A stretch of 6,272 bases of DNA, from the NCBI GenBank assembly GCA_019244985.1, contig JAFASB010000296.1, positions 1-6,272 of the forward strand. The letters run 5' to 3'. Numbering within the stretch: position 1 is the first letter of the stretch; every line of letters begins with the position of its first letter. The notes beneath the pieces were generated by a model. That model was not told the origin of the DNA. It saw only the letters and a program-made list of their open reading frames with translations, and did no database searches. A program made the position numbers and the translations under genes. Of this stretch, positions 1 through 5,794 are shown piece by piece. Source of the stretch: Acidimicrobiia bacterium (lineage in GTDB: Bacteria; Actinomycetota; Acidimicrobiia; Acidimicrobiales; AC-14).

Positions 1-5
1 AGGCG

Positions 6-1061
6 TCAGTCGAGCGTGATCGGCTCGTCGTCGGGATCGGTGGCGACCTTGGTCGCCGCCGCGTCCTCCTCCGGCTTGTCGACCAGGCCGGCCTGCTGGC
101 GGATGCGCCCGTCGATCTCGACCATCACCTCGAGGTTCTCGGAGAGGAAGGTCTTGGCGTTCTCCCGCCCCTGCCCGAGCTGCTCGCCTTCGTAGGTGAA
201 CCAGGCGCCGGACTTCTTGACGAGTCCGAGGTCGACGCCGACGTCGAGCAGCGAGCCCTCGCGGCTGATCCCCTTGCCGTAGGTGATGTCGAACTCGGCC
301 TGGCGGAAGGGCGGACTGACCTTGTTCTTGACGACCTTCACGCGCGTGCGGTTGCCGACCACCTCGACGCCGTCCTTGATCGCCTCGATGCGCCGGATGT
401 CGAGCCGGACCGATGAGTAGAACTTCAGGGCCCGCCCGCCGGGAGTTGTCTCCGGACTCCCGAACATCACCCCGATCTTCTCCCGCAGCTGGTTGATGAA
501 GACGCAGATCGTGTTCGTGCGGTTGAGGTTGGCGGTGAGCTTGCGCAGGGCCTGCGACATGAGTCGGGCCTGCAGGCCGACGTGGGTGTCGCCCATCTCG
601 CCTTCGATCTCGGCGCGTGGCGTGAGCGCAGCGACCGAGTCGATGACGACGACGTCGAGGGCGCCCGAACGGATCAGGGTGTCGGCGATCTCGAGTGCCT
701 GCTCGCCGGTGTCGGGCTGGGAGATCAGCAGGTCGTCGACGTTGACGCCGATCGCCTTGGCGTACACCGGATCGACGGCGTGCTCGGCGTCGATGTAAGC
801 GCAGATGCCACCGTTGCGCTGCGCCTCGGCGACGACGTGCATGGCGAGCGTCGTCTTGCCCGAGGCCTCGGGCCCGTAGATCTCCACGATCCGGCCGCGG
901 GGCAGGCCGCCGACACCGAGGGCGATGTCGAGCGAGAGGGCACCCGTGGAGACGCACTCGATCTCCATGTCGGGCCGCTCGCCCATCCGCATGATCGAAC
1001 CCTTGCCGAACTGCTTCTCGATCTGGCCAAGGGCCACGTCGAGTGCTTGATCTCGCTCCAT
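6..1061 (-). CDS. recA: RecA recombinase
   Basis: RecA is the ATP-dependent strand-exchange protein of homologous recombination. It forms filaments on single-stranded DNA and, as the SOS coprotease, triggers LexA self-cleavage. The product is 351 residues, normal for the family, and looks complete. Visible motifs are Walker A GPEASGKT (63-70), the catalytic Glu in DAEHA (about 93), Walker B LDVVVIDS (135-142), the FINQLREK segment (188-195) with its conserved Gln, and the DNA-binding L2 loop around GVMFGSPETTPGG (197-209). The C-terminus (about 328-351) is acidic, as is usual. There is no intein. The ATG at 1061 was chosen because AAGGGAG lies 7 nt upstream and MERDQALDVAL matches the usual RecA N-terminus; an ATG at 1124 in the same frame would add 21 residues foreign to the family. 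The gene has its own LexA-controlled promoter. recX, which often follows recA, would lie beyond the window edge. Confidence 0.99.
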   Translation of the reverse strand: MERDQALDVALGQIEKQFGKGSIMRMGERPDMEIECVSTGALSLDIALGVGGLPRGRIVEIYGPEASGKTTLAMHVVAEAQRNGGICAYIDAEHAVDPVYAKAIGVNVDDLLISQPDTGEQALEIADTLIRSGALDVVVIDSVAALTPRAEIEGEMGDTHVGLQARLMSQALRKLTANLNRTNTICVFINQLREKIGVMFGSPETTPGGRALKFYSSVRLDIRRIEAIKDGVEVVGNRTRVKVVKNKVSPPFRQAEFDITYGKGISREGSLLDVGVDLGLVKKSGAWFTYEGEQLGQGRENAKTFLSENLEVMVEIDGRIRQQAGLVDKPEEDAAATKVATDPDDEPITLD

Positions 1062-1068
1062 CACGGAG

Positions 1069-1075
1069 CTCCCTT
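1069..1075 (-). promoter_or_regulatory. recA ribosome binding site
   Basis: On the minus strand this reads AAGGGAG, a strong Shine-Dalgarno match ending 7 nt before the ATG at 1061. It decides the start codon, because the in-frame ATG at 1124 lies upstream of this site. Confidence 0.85.
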
Positions 1076-1147
1076 CCCTCGTATCGAACCGGACGCTTGC
1101 AACCCTACGAAGGGGGTGTGACACAATTACGCCGCTGTAGTTCCAGC

Positions 1148-1177
1148 AGCGTAGTTCTCGAACGTCCGTTCGGTCAA
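1148..1177 (-). promoter_or_regulatory. recA promoter (-35 TTGACC, -10 TACGCT)
   Basis: On the minus strand, TTGACC (1172-1177) matches the sigma-70 -35 consensus TTGACA in five of six positions. It is followed after 18 bp by TACGCT (1148-1153), which fits the TAnnnT pattern common in actinobacterial -10 boxes. Transcription would begin near 1141, giving a leader of about 80 nt before the recA ATG. The spacer contains the LexA operator, the expected geometry for repression by occlusion. The boxes were read by eye; the start site is inferred. Confidence 0.7.
1158..1173 (-). promoter_or_regulatory. LexA operator (SOS box)
   Basis: The sequence TCGAACGTCCGTTCGG has perfect CGAAC and GTTCG arms around a 4-nt centre (1159-1172). 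It matches the Gram-positive/actinobacterial LexA box TCGAAC-N4-GTTCGA except for the last base. It lies inside the -35/-10 spacer of the recA promoter, about 97 bp upstream of the recA start codon. By family knowledge, LexA bound here represses recA and is released on DNA damage. Confidence 0.93.
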
Positions 1178-1206
1178 GGACCGCCCTGCCTTCCCGAACT
1201 CAGTGA

Positions 1207-1234
1207 CGTTTTGGTCGCTCTAGCGACCCAAACG
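1207..1234 (-). terminator. Palindrome after the M48 protease gene, possible terminator
   Basis: A near-perfect inverted repeat: GGTCGCT and AGCGACC pair around a 2-nt centre, and CGTTT/AAACG extend each arm after one T/C mismatch, giving 12 pairs per arm. It starts 30 nt past the protease stop codon and lies 30 bp upstream of the recA -35 box, where a terminator would insulate recA from read-through. No U-run follows it on the minus strand, so a classical intrinsic terminator is not shown. U-less terminators have been proposed in actinobacteria, but a dimeric-protein binding site is an equal alternative. Confidence 0.45.
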
Positions 1235-1263
1235 CATCCCGGAATGGGAGGGTCGAGCTTGGA

Positions 1264-2895
1264 TCAGGCGCCGGCGAGGCCGACGGCCATCACGAGGAGG
1301 CCGACCAGCAGGACGAGGCCGCTGGCTGCGTAGCGGGTCATCCAGGTGTAGGTCTTGGTCTGGGTGCCGTCGCCAGCGATCACGGCACGCAGTTCGACGG
1401 CGGGGCCCGGGAGGCGGCGGTACCAGCCCTGGGCCATGACCTCCTGGCCGAAGTACTTCTCGGCCTTGAACAGGGCGAAGATGCTGCCCCACAACGGGAG
1501 GGGCTGGCTGTAGAGCAGCGGGACGAAGCCCGACGAGTCCTGCACGACGAGATCCGGCGACAGCACGTAGCCGGGCATCCCGCGGCCGATGATCGTGCCC
1601 TTGACGTTCACACCGATGCCGGCGACGGGACCGGCGTCGACGCGCTCCAGCAAAGAGGTGACCTCGTCGACGGCTTCGAACGCCGTCGTCGGGTACCGCA
1701 TGCGCTGCTTCCAGAGGAACAGGCATCCCGAGACGGCGACGGCCAACCCAATGGAGAACACCGACTGCAGCACGCCGCCGACGACGGCGAGCAGCAGCAC
1801 GACCCACGGCGCCACAGCGATCGTCAGCTGCGTCCAGTACGACGACCACAGCGACGCCTGCTCGGCCGGCGAGACGGTCGCAGTCGCCTTGAGCGTGCTC
1901 CAGGTCTTGGGCTCGGCGCCCGGCACGTCCTCCAGCGCGGCGATGCGGCGGGCGACGAGGGGATGCGACGACAGCTTCTCGAGCGTCCGCCCCCACGGGT
2001 TCACCAGCTCCCACCGCATGGCGGCGACGGCACGCGTGGGATCGATGCCCGACGCGAAAGCGGCCGACAGGGCTTCGGCTTCGCGCTGGTCGAAGATCCC
2101 CATGACGTTCATCGAACGGCTGCGCATGTTCTGACCGAGGGCCGAGCTGCGGCGCCCCGACTTGGCCAACGCCTTGGCCTGCACCTCGCGCTCGGCGTGC
2201 ACCTGGCCCATGCCGTAGGCGATCTTCACCAGGGCCGACGCCAGGGCGTCGCCGTCGTGGGTGCACTCGGCCGACCAATGGTCGGCGGCGTATTCGCGCG
2301 CCCGGCTCAACGCCAGCAGCGTGAAGTACGAGATGAGGTAGGCGATGTAGGCGCCGATGGCGACGTACGCGCCCCGTCGATTCCCACGCGAGAGCAGGAA
2401 CACCAGGTACAGCACCATCGGTACGACGGCGGCCAGCGTCATCACCGCGAAGTCCCAGTGCTTGACGTGGCCGACCTCGTGGCTGACGACGGCATCGAGC
2501 TCCCGGTCGTCCAACCTCTCGAGCAAGCCTCGCGTGATCCACATGCGGGCGTCGCTCGGCGTCCGTCCGAACGTGAAGGCGTTCGGGTTGCCGTCGTCGA
2601 CGATGCCGAGCTTCACCAGGGGCACCCCGGCGTCACGGCAGCGGTGGGCGACGAGCTCGCCGACGGGATGGTCGGTGACATAGCGGGTGCCGTCGTGATC
2701 GATCACCGACGCGGGCACCAGCCACTGGATGATCAGCGGATTGATGGCGTACTGCAGCCCGATGATCAATATGGCGAACACCGCGGGGAACCACACCGGT
2801 GCCCCGGCGAAGACAACCGCCGCCACACCGATGATCAGCAGCAGCGCCACCAGCCCGGTGATCGAAGGGAGCGAGCGGCGAAGCGTGAATCCCAT
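1264..2895 (-). CDS. M48-family membrane metalloprotease (HtpX/Ste24-like) with C-terminal extra domain
   Basis: A 543-residue zinc peptidase predicted to sit in the cytoplasmic membrane. The zinc motif HEVGH is at 139-143 and the likely third ligand is Glu201 in EYAAD. The upstream NAFTFG (105-110) and the later SSHPLVARRIAAL segment (309-321) are also typical of HtpX-like proteins. Hydrophobic segments lie near 11-31, 35-56, 149-168, 175-196, 356-376, 379-395 and 524-543. HtpX-type enzymes degrade damaged membrane proteins; the substrate here is unknown. The protein is much longer than HtpX (about 290 residues): residues about 400-523 form a soluble, beta-rich block with VKGTIIGRG, SPDLVVQD and GWYRRLPGP, which resembles an OB-like domain (inference). 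The ATG at 2895 was chosen for CGGGAG 6 nt upstream; longer in-frame starts would run into thpR. It lies 23 nt after thpR and is probably cotranscribed with it. Confidence 0.92.
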   Translation of the reverse strand: MGFTLRRSLPSITGLVALLLIIGVAAVVFAGAPVWFPAVFAILIIGLQYAINPLIIQWLVPASVIDHDGTRYVTDHPVGELVAHRCRDAGVPLVKLGIVDDGNPNAFTFGRTPSDARMWITRGLLERLDDRELDAVVSHEVGHVKHWDFAVMTLAAVVPMVLYLVFLLSRGNRRGAYVAIGAYIAYLISYFTLLALSRAREYAADHWSAECTHDGDALASALVKIAYGMGQVHAEREVQAKALAKSGRRSSALGQNMRSRSMNVMGIFDQREAEALSAAFASGIDPTRAVAAMRWELVNPWGRTLEKLSSHPLVARRIAALEDVPGAEPKTWSTLKATATVSPAEQASLWSSYWTQLTIAVAPWVVLLLAVVGGVLQSVFSIGLAVAVSGCLFLWKQRMRYPTTAFEAVDEVTSLLERVDAGPVAGIGVNVKGTIIGRGMPGYVLSPDLVVQDSSGFVPLLYSQPLPLWGSIFALFKAEKYFGQEVMAQGWYRRLPGPAVELRAVIAGDGTQTKTYTWMTRYAASGLVLLVGLLVMAVGLAGA

Positions 2896-2901
2896 GTGCA
2901 A

Positions 2902-2907
2902 CTCCCG
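2902..2907 (-). promoter_or_regulatory. Ribosome binding site of the M48 protease gene
   Basis: On the minus strand CGGGAG ends 6 nt before the ATG at 2895. It lies in the 23-nt gap after the thpR stop, and favours this start over the in-frame ATG at 2922, which has no comparable site. Confidence 0.75.
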
Positions 2908-2918
2908 AAGTCGAAGCC

Positions 2919-3443
2919 TCATCCAAGCGTACGGGGGTTCCCGAGCAAAAGGGTCTCGACCACCTCGTAGCTCGCGCCTTTCGGGTTCATGTGGCTTTCG
3001 ACCAGGCACACCTCGGTCACCGGCCATCGGGCCGCGACCGGCGTCCCGACCAGCTCCCGAAGGTCGACTCCTCGGCGGCGATCCCGCGCCCGCGCCAGCG
3101 TCAGGTGCCCACTAAAGGGTCGCGGGTCGGGTGGCTTGCCCACCTCTTCGGTGGTGCCGACGACGGCATTGGCGACATCAGCCAGCCCGCCGACCGGGAC
3201 GTGGAGGATCCGCCTGCCGAACCGTCCGGTCTCCGGACCCAAGACCGCAGTGGTCGAGGTCGCGGTGACCGAGCGGAGCGCGGCCGACGCCGCCTCCAGT
3301 TCGACGGATCCGAAGAACCGCAGCGTCACGTGCCACTGATCCCGAGTCGTCCACCGCAGCCCCTCGACCTCAGGCCGCGGCAACGCCGCGATCAGCGACA
3401 GGACATCGTCAGGCGGCCAGACGGCCACGAACAGCCGGGGCAC
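2919..3443 (-). CDS. thpR: RNA 2',3'-cyclic phosphodiesterase (2'-5' RNA ligase family)
   Basis: A cytosolic member of the 2H phosphoesterase superfamily, formerly called LigT. Family members hydrolyse RNA 2',3'-cyclic phosphate ends to 2'-phosphates and can reversibly join tRNA halves through 2'-5' bonds; the physiological role is unclear. The 174-residue length is normal. Both catalytic HxTx motifs are present: HVTL (38-41) and HLTL (113-116). The N-terminal RLFVAVWPP and the C-terminal ESHMNPKGASYEVVE are also typical. The start is GTG at 3443: the frame is closed by the TAA of the preceding gene at 3453-3455, leaving no earlier start, and the family N-terminus begins right there. No good Shine-Dalgarno sequence precedes it, so translation may be coupled to the gene 9 nt upstream. 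thpR occurs near cinA and recA in other bacteria, for example in Deinococcus. Confidence 0.94.
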   Translation of the reverse strand: MPRLFVAVWPPDDVLSLIAALPRPEVEGLRWTTRDQWHVTLRFFGSVELEAASAALRSVTATSTTAVLGPETGRFGRRILHVPVGGLADVANAVVGTTEEVGKPPDPRPFSGHLTLARARDRRRGVDLRELVGTPVAARWPVTEVCLVESHMNPKGASYEVVETLLLGNPRTLG

Positions 3444-3452
3444 CCGGCCGTG

Positions 3453-4193
3453 TTAGCGCGTCGTCGTCGTAGTCGTGTCCGCTGGGCGCACGCTCACTGT
3501 GACTGTGCCGGTCCCCCTGCTGGCGTAGGGACCCGCGAAGCGGCACATCGTCGCGGCCGACCCGAACGAGAACGTCACCGTGTACGTGCCAGGTGCCGTA
3601 TAGATGTGTGTCACCCCTGTACCCGGCGGGTTCCCGAGGGACTCTTCGCCCAGCTTTCGCGGCGGCGGGTCCCACGGCCCGTACATCGGTGCACAGTAAG
3701 GGTCGTCATCGAAGGTGACGCCGCTGATGCACCCGTTACCGATGTGATCCCCGTAGTCGTCGCACATCTGCGGGAAGTGGGACGCATCCGGGTCAGTGGC
3801 GGTAACCGTGAACGTCACAACGTCACCCGGGTGCGGATCCGCGGGCGAGTATTTGATGTCAACGGTCAGCGGCGCGTTCGGTCCGGGATCCGTCGACCAG
3901 CGGAACGGACCACACTCGGGGTCCGAGCTGTTGTGACACGGCACCGTCGTCGTCGTGGACGGCGGCGGGACCGATGACGAAGTCGTCGTCGACGGCGTGG
4001 CGACCGGTGCCGGCTCCTCAACCGTTGTGGTGGTCGTGGTCGGCGATGCCGAAGCCGGCCATGCAACCGCGGACTGCGCGAACGAGGGGCGGGCGCCGCC
4101 CGCGGAGGCTGCCGCCGAAACGCCCGAGAGCCCGGTGATGGCTGCGAGCACGCCAACGACCGCCATCGACCGCCGTCGCCGTTCGCCCCCCAT
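3453..4193 (-). CDS. Secreted protein with Thr/Pro-rich linker and PKD/Ig-like domain
   Basis: A 246-residue protein of unknown function, predicted to be exported. The N-terminus has a basic stretch (ERRRRS, 4-9), a hydrophobic core (about 10-28) and small Ala/Gly-rich residues around 26-34 suited to signal peptidase cleavage. Residues about 50-85 are a low-complexity Thr/Ser/Pro linker. The rest looks like one beta-sandwich domain: GDVVTFTVTATDPD (123-136) and PGTYTVTFSF (201-210) resemble first and last strands of PKD/Ig-like folds. Six cysteines (86, 94, 144, 155, 167, 217) could form three disulfides, consistent with an extracytoplasmic location. The protein ends in TTTTTTR, a linker-like tail with nothing after it. 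The ATG at 4193 follows GGGGGTG by 4 nt and gives a good signal peptide. No catalytic motif is seen; a binding or structural wall role is possible but unproven. Confidence 0.82.
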   Translation of the reverse strand: MGGERRRRSMAVVGVLAAITGLSGVSAAASAGGARPSFAQSAVAWPASASPTTTTTTVEEPAPVATPSTTTSSSVPPPSTTTTVPCHNSSDPECGPFRWSTDPGPNAPLTVDIKYSPADPHPGDVVTFTVTATDPDASHFPQMCDDYGDHIGNGCISGVTFDDDPYCAPMYGPWDPPPRKLGEESLGNPPGTGVTHIYTAPGTYTVTFSFGSAATMCRFAGPYASRGTGTVTVSVRPADTTTTTTR

Positions 4194-4225
4194 CGGTCAC
4201 CCCCGAGACCAAGCCTCCAATCAGA

Positions 4226-4241
4226 ACAACGCTCGACAACG
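4226..4241 (-). repeat. Direct repeat CGTTGT, 10-bp period
   Basis: The minus strand reads CGTTGT-CGAG-CGTTGT, two identical hexamers one helical turn apart, 33 bp upstream of the secreted-protein start. This is the geometry of a tandem activator site such as those of response regulators, but two hexamers can arise by chance. No convincing promoter was found in the 80-bp gap. Confidence 0.3.
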
Positions 4242-4273
4242 GCGCGGATGACGCAGGGTGCGCAATTGTCCGT

Positions 4274-5713
4274 TTAGGGCAGCACCCGCCCCTGGCGGTC
4301 GGCGTTGGCGCCGGCCCAGTCCCCCACCGCCGACGTGCCGCCGTAGGTGCGCAGGTCGAGAACCTGGGTCACGTTCCCGCGCGCGCCGGTGAGCCGGAAT
4401 CCGCCGAGATAGCGGGCCGACATGTAGTTCGCCCGCCAGGGCGCCTCGACAGGGATGTGCTGGGCGATCGGCCCGGTGAGCAGACGCTGAAGGGCGTCGG
4501 CCCGGACGGCGCGGCTGGGGCTGAGCCAGTGGTCGAACCAGGCAAGCGTGTAGTAGCCGATCTGGTGACGGCCGTAGCTCGTCGCCATCGAGATGAACGG
4601 GATGTAGCTCCACTCGAGGTGCGTGCCGCCGCGCACGCTGAACGCGTAGGTGTCGAGTCCGGCGGCCGTCCACTTGTCGAAGGCGCCGAGGTGGGCCTTG
4701 GGATCGGGCGCCTGCGGCGCGGGCTGGGGGTTCAGGAAGTAGCCGTCCGCCTCCTGGTCCATGGCGGGCACGACTGGAGTCACCGAACCGCTCAGGGCGT
4801 CGAACCCGATGGCGGTGCGGATCGGATAGCTCTGCCCGTGGCAATCGGGCACGGTCTTCCACGCCTGGCCCTCGTCGGAGCACTGCTGCACGACGCTGAC
4901 CGCGGTGGCGCCCAGCGAGTGGCCGGCGATGCCGAGCTGCGTGTGGTTGAGCACGCCATACCCGGGGTTGACGAAGTCGAGCTGCTCGGCCGGTCCGCGA
5001 CCTGTCTTGGCGGCGGCCACGGCGGCGGCGCTCCAACCGACCGGAAGGTACGGCGACGACGGCGTGGACTCGAAGAAGCGGATGGCGTCGATGGTGCCGT
5101 CAACGAACACCGGCTGCTGCTGGGCGGGAACCCCGTTGGTGTTCGGCGTCTTGTCGCCAGGCGCGTGGCCGAAGCCTTCGCTCTCGCCTTGACCCTGGAC
5201 GTCAAACGTCATCACCTCGTACCCAGCACGGGCGAGGATCTGGGCCAGCCACTGGTACATGCCGTCGGTCGCCTGGATCGACCCGGTCGTGATCACGATC
5301 CCGGGCCTGCGGCTGCTGCCCTCGTCCCCCCAGATGTGGCCGGAGAGCTTCGCGCCCGTGCGGGCCAGGAACTCCACCCGCCGGGACGGAATGGCGTTGT
5401 ACACCTCGGGGTCCCCGACTGACCCGCCGGGGACCCACTCACCCAACCCGGTGTGGATGCGGCCGTTGCCGAGGTCGGCCAGCTGGATGCCGAGCGCTGC
5501 CAGGTACGACTGCGCGGTCGCCTGCGCCATCGCCTCGTGCCACTCGGGCCGCGTGAGGTCGGCCAGGTGCCGCCCGGTGCTGCGGCTGACATTGTCCAGG
5601 TCGTGCTGGGCGTAGGCGGGATCCGAGTAGTCGCTGGCCGCGAGCACGGCCGGGGCGGCGAGGGCCCCGAGCACGAGCGCGACAACAGACGCGATGAGAA
5701 GGCGACGGCGCAT
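4274..5713 (-). CDS. Secreted alpha/beta hydrolase
   Basis: A 479-residue serine hydrolase, probably exported. The N-terminus MRRRLLIASVVALVLGALAAPAVLAA (split here: basic residues 2-4, hydrophobic core 5-24) is a signal peptide, with cleavage likely near Ala25/Ala26. The hydrolase fold is shown by GIVITTG (138-144), by FDVQGQGESEG (170-180), which corresponds to the strand and loop before the elbow, and by the nucleophile elbow GHSLG (264-268) with Ser266. GGTHLEW (362-368) holds the likely catalytic His365. The acid is not certain; Asp319 or Asp354 are candidates. Cys278 and Cys291 could form a disulfide. Substrate is unknown: esterase, lipase or peptidase activity are all possible. The ATG at 5713 has AGAAGA 7 nt upstream. 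Gaps of 80-81 bp on both sides leave cotranscription with cinA open. Confidence 0.88.
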   Translation of the reverse strand: MRRRLLIASVVALVLGALAAPAVLAASDYSDPAYAQHDLDNVSRSTGRHLADLTRPEWHEAMAQATAQSYLAALGIQLADLGNGRIHTGLGEWVPGGSVGDPEVYNAIPSRRVEFLARTGAKLSGHIWGDEGSSRRPGIVITTGSIQATDGMYQWLAQILARAGYEVMTFDVQGQGESEGFGHAPGDKTPNTNGVPAQQQPVFVDGTIDAIRFFESTPSSPYLPVGWSAAAVAAAKTGRGPAEQLDFVNPGYGVLNHTQLGIAGHSLGATAVSVVQQCSDEGQAWKTVPDCHGQSYPIRTAIGFDALSGSVTPVVPAMDQEADGYFLNPQPAPQAPDPKAHLGAFDKWTAAGLDTYAFSVRGGTHLEWSYIPFISMATSYGRHQIGYYTLAWFDHWLSPSRAVRADALQRLLTGPIAQHIPVEAPWRANYMSARYLGGFRLTGARGNVTQVLDLRTYGGTSAVGDWAGANADRQGRVLP

Positions 5714-5738
5714 ATGCCGTTCTTCTACGCCAAAGGGC

Positions 5739-5759
5739 CCGGTTCCTCTACCGAACCGG
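5739..5759 (-). terminator. Hairpin between cinA and hydrolase, possible terminator or leader structure
   Basis: On the minus strand CCGGTTC-GGTAGAG-GAACCGG forms a perfect 7-bp stem with a 7-nt loop, starting 35 nt past the cinA stop. It is followed by GCCCTTTGG, with only three U residues, so termination would be weak. Flanking segments can form competing pairs (see findings). It could be a leaky terminator between cinA and the hydrolase gene, or a leader structure of the latter. Confidence 0.4.
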
Positions 5760-5794
5760 AAGGGCCGAGACGTCGCCTTTGGTTCGGGCTGCGC

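Noticed and set aside
1062..1124. Longer recA start at 1124
   Set aside because: The extra 21 residues do not fit RecA proteins and the strong ribosome binding site at 1069-1075 points to the ATG at 1061.
1963..2970. Long open plus-strand frame (335 codons) opposite the M48 gene
   Set aside because: It is antisense to a gene with clear protease motifs. Its product is rich in Arg, His, Gly and Asp with no recognisable motif, as expected from the reverse frames of GC-rich genes.
2896..3027. Longer M48 protease start at 3027 or 2922
   Set aside because: 3027 overlaps thpR by more than 100 bp and gives a charged, non-family N-terminus. 2922 lacks a good ribosome binding site, while 2895 has CGGGAG at the right distance.
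2991..3977. Long open plus-strand frame (328 codons) opposite thpR and the secreted-protein gene
   Set aside because: It runs across two real minus-strand genes and their junction, has an Arg-rich low-complexity translation and no family motif.
3941..4040. GTC/GTG-rich repetitive stretch considered as a satellite or CRISPR-like repeat
   Set aside because: It is the codon run for the Thr/Ser/Pro linker of the secreted protein; there are no regular repeat-spacer units.
4457..5422. Long open plus-strand frame (321 codons) opposite the hydrolase
   Set aside because: It lies wholly inside the antisense of a gene with a signal peptide and a GHSLG elbow; the product has no domain signature.
5739..5759. 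Second LexA box candidate (GGTTC...GAACC) upstream of the hydrolase
   Set aside because: The arms are in the opposite order to the LexA box (GAAC first, GTTC second) and the centre is 7 nt, not 4.
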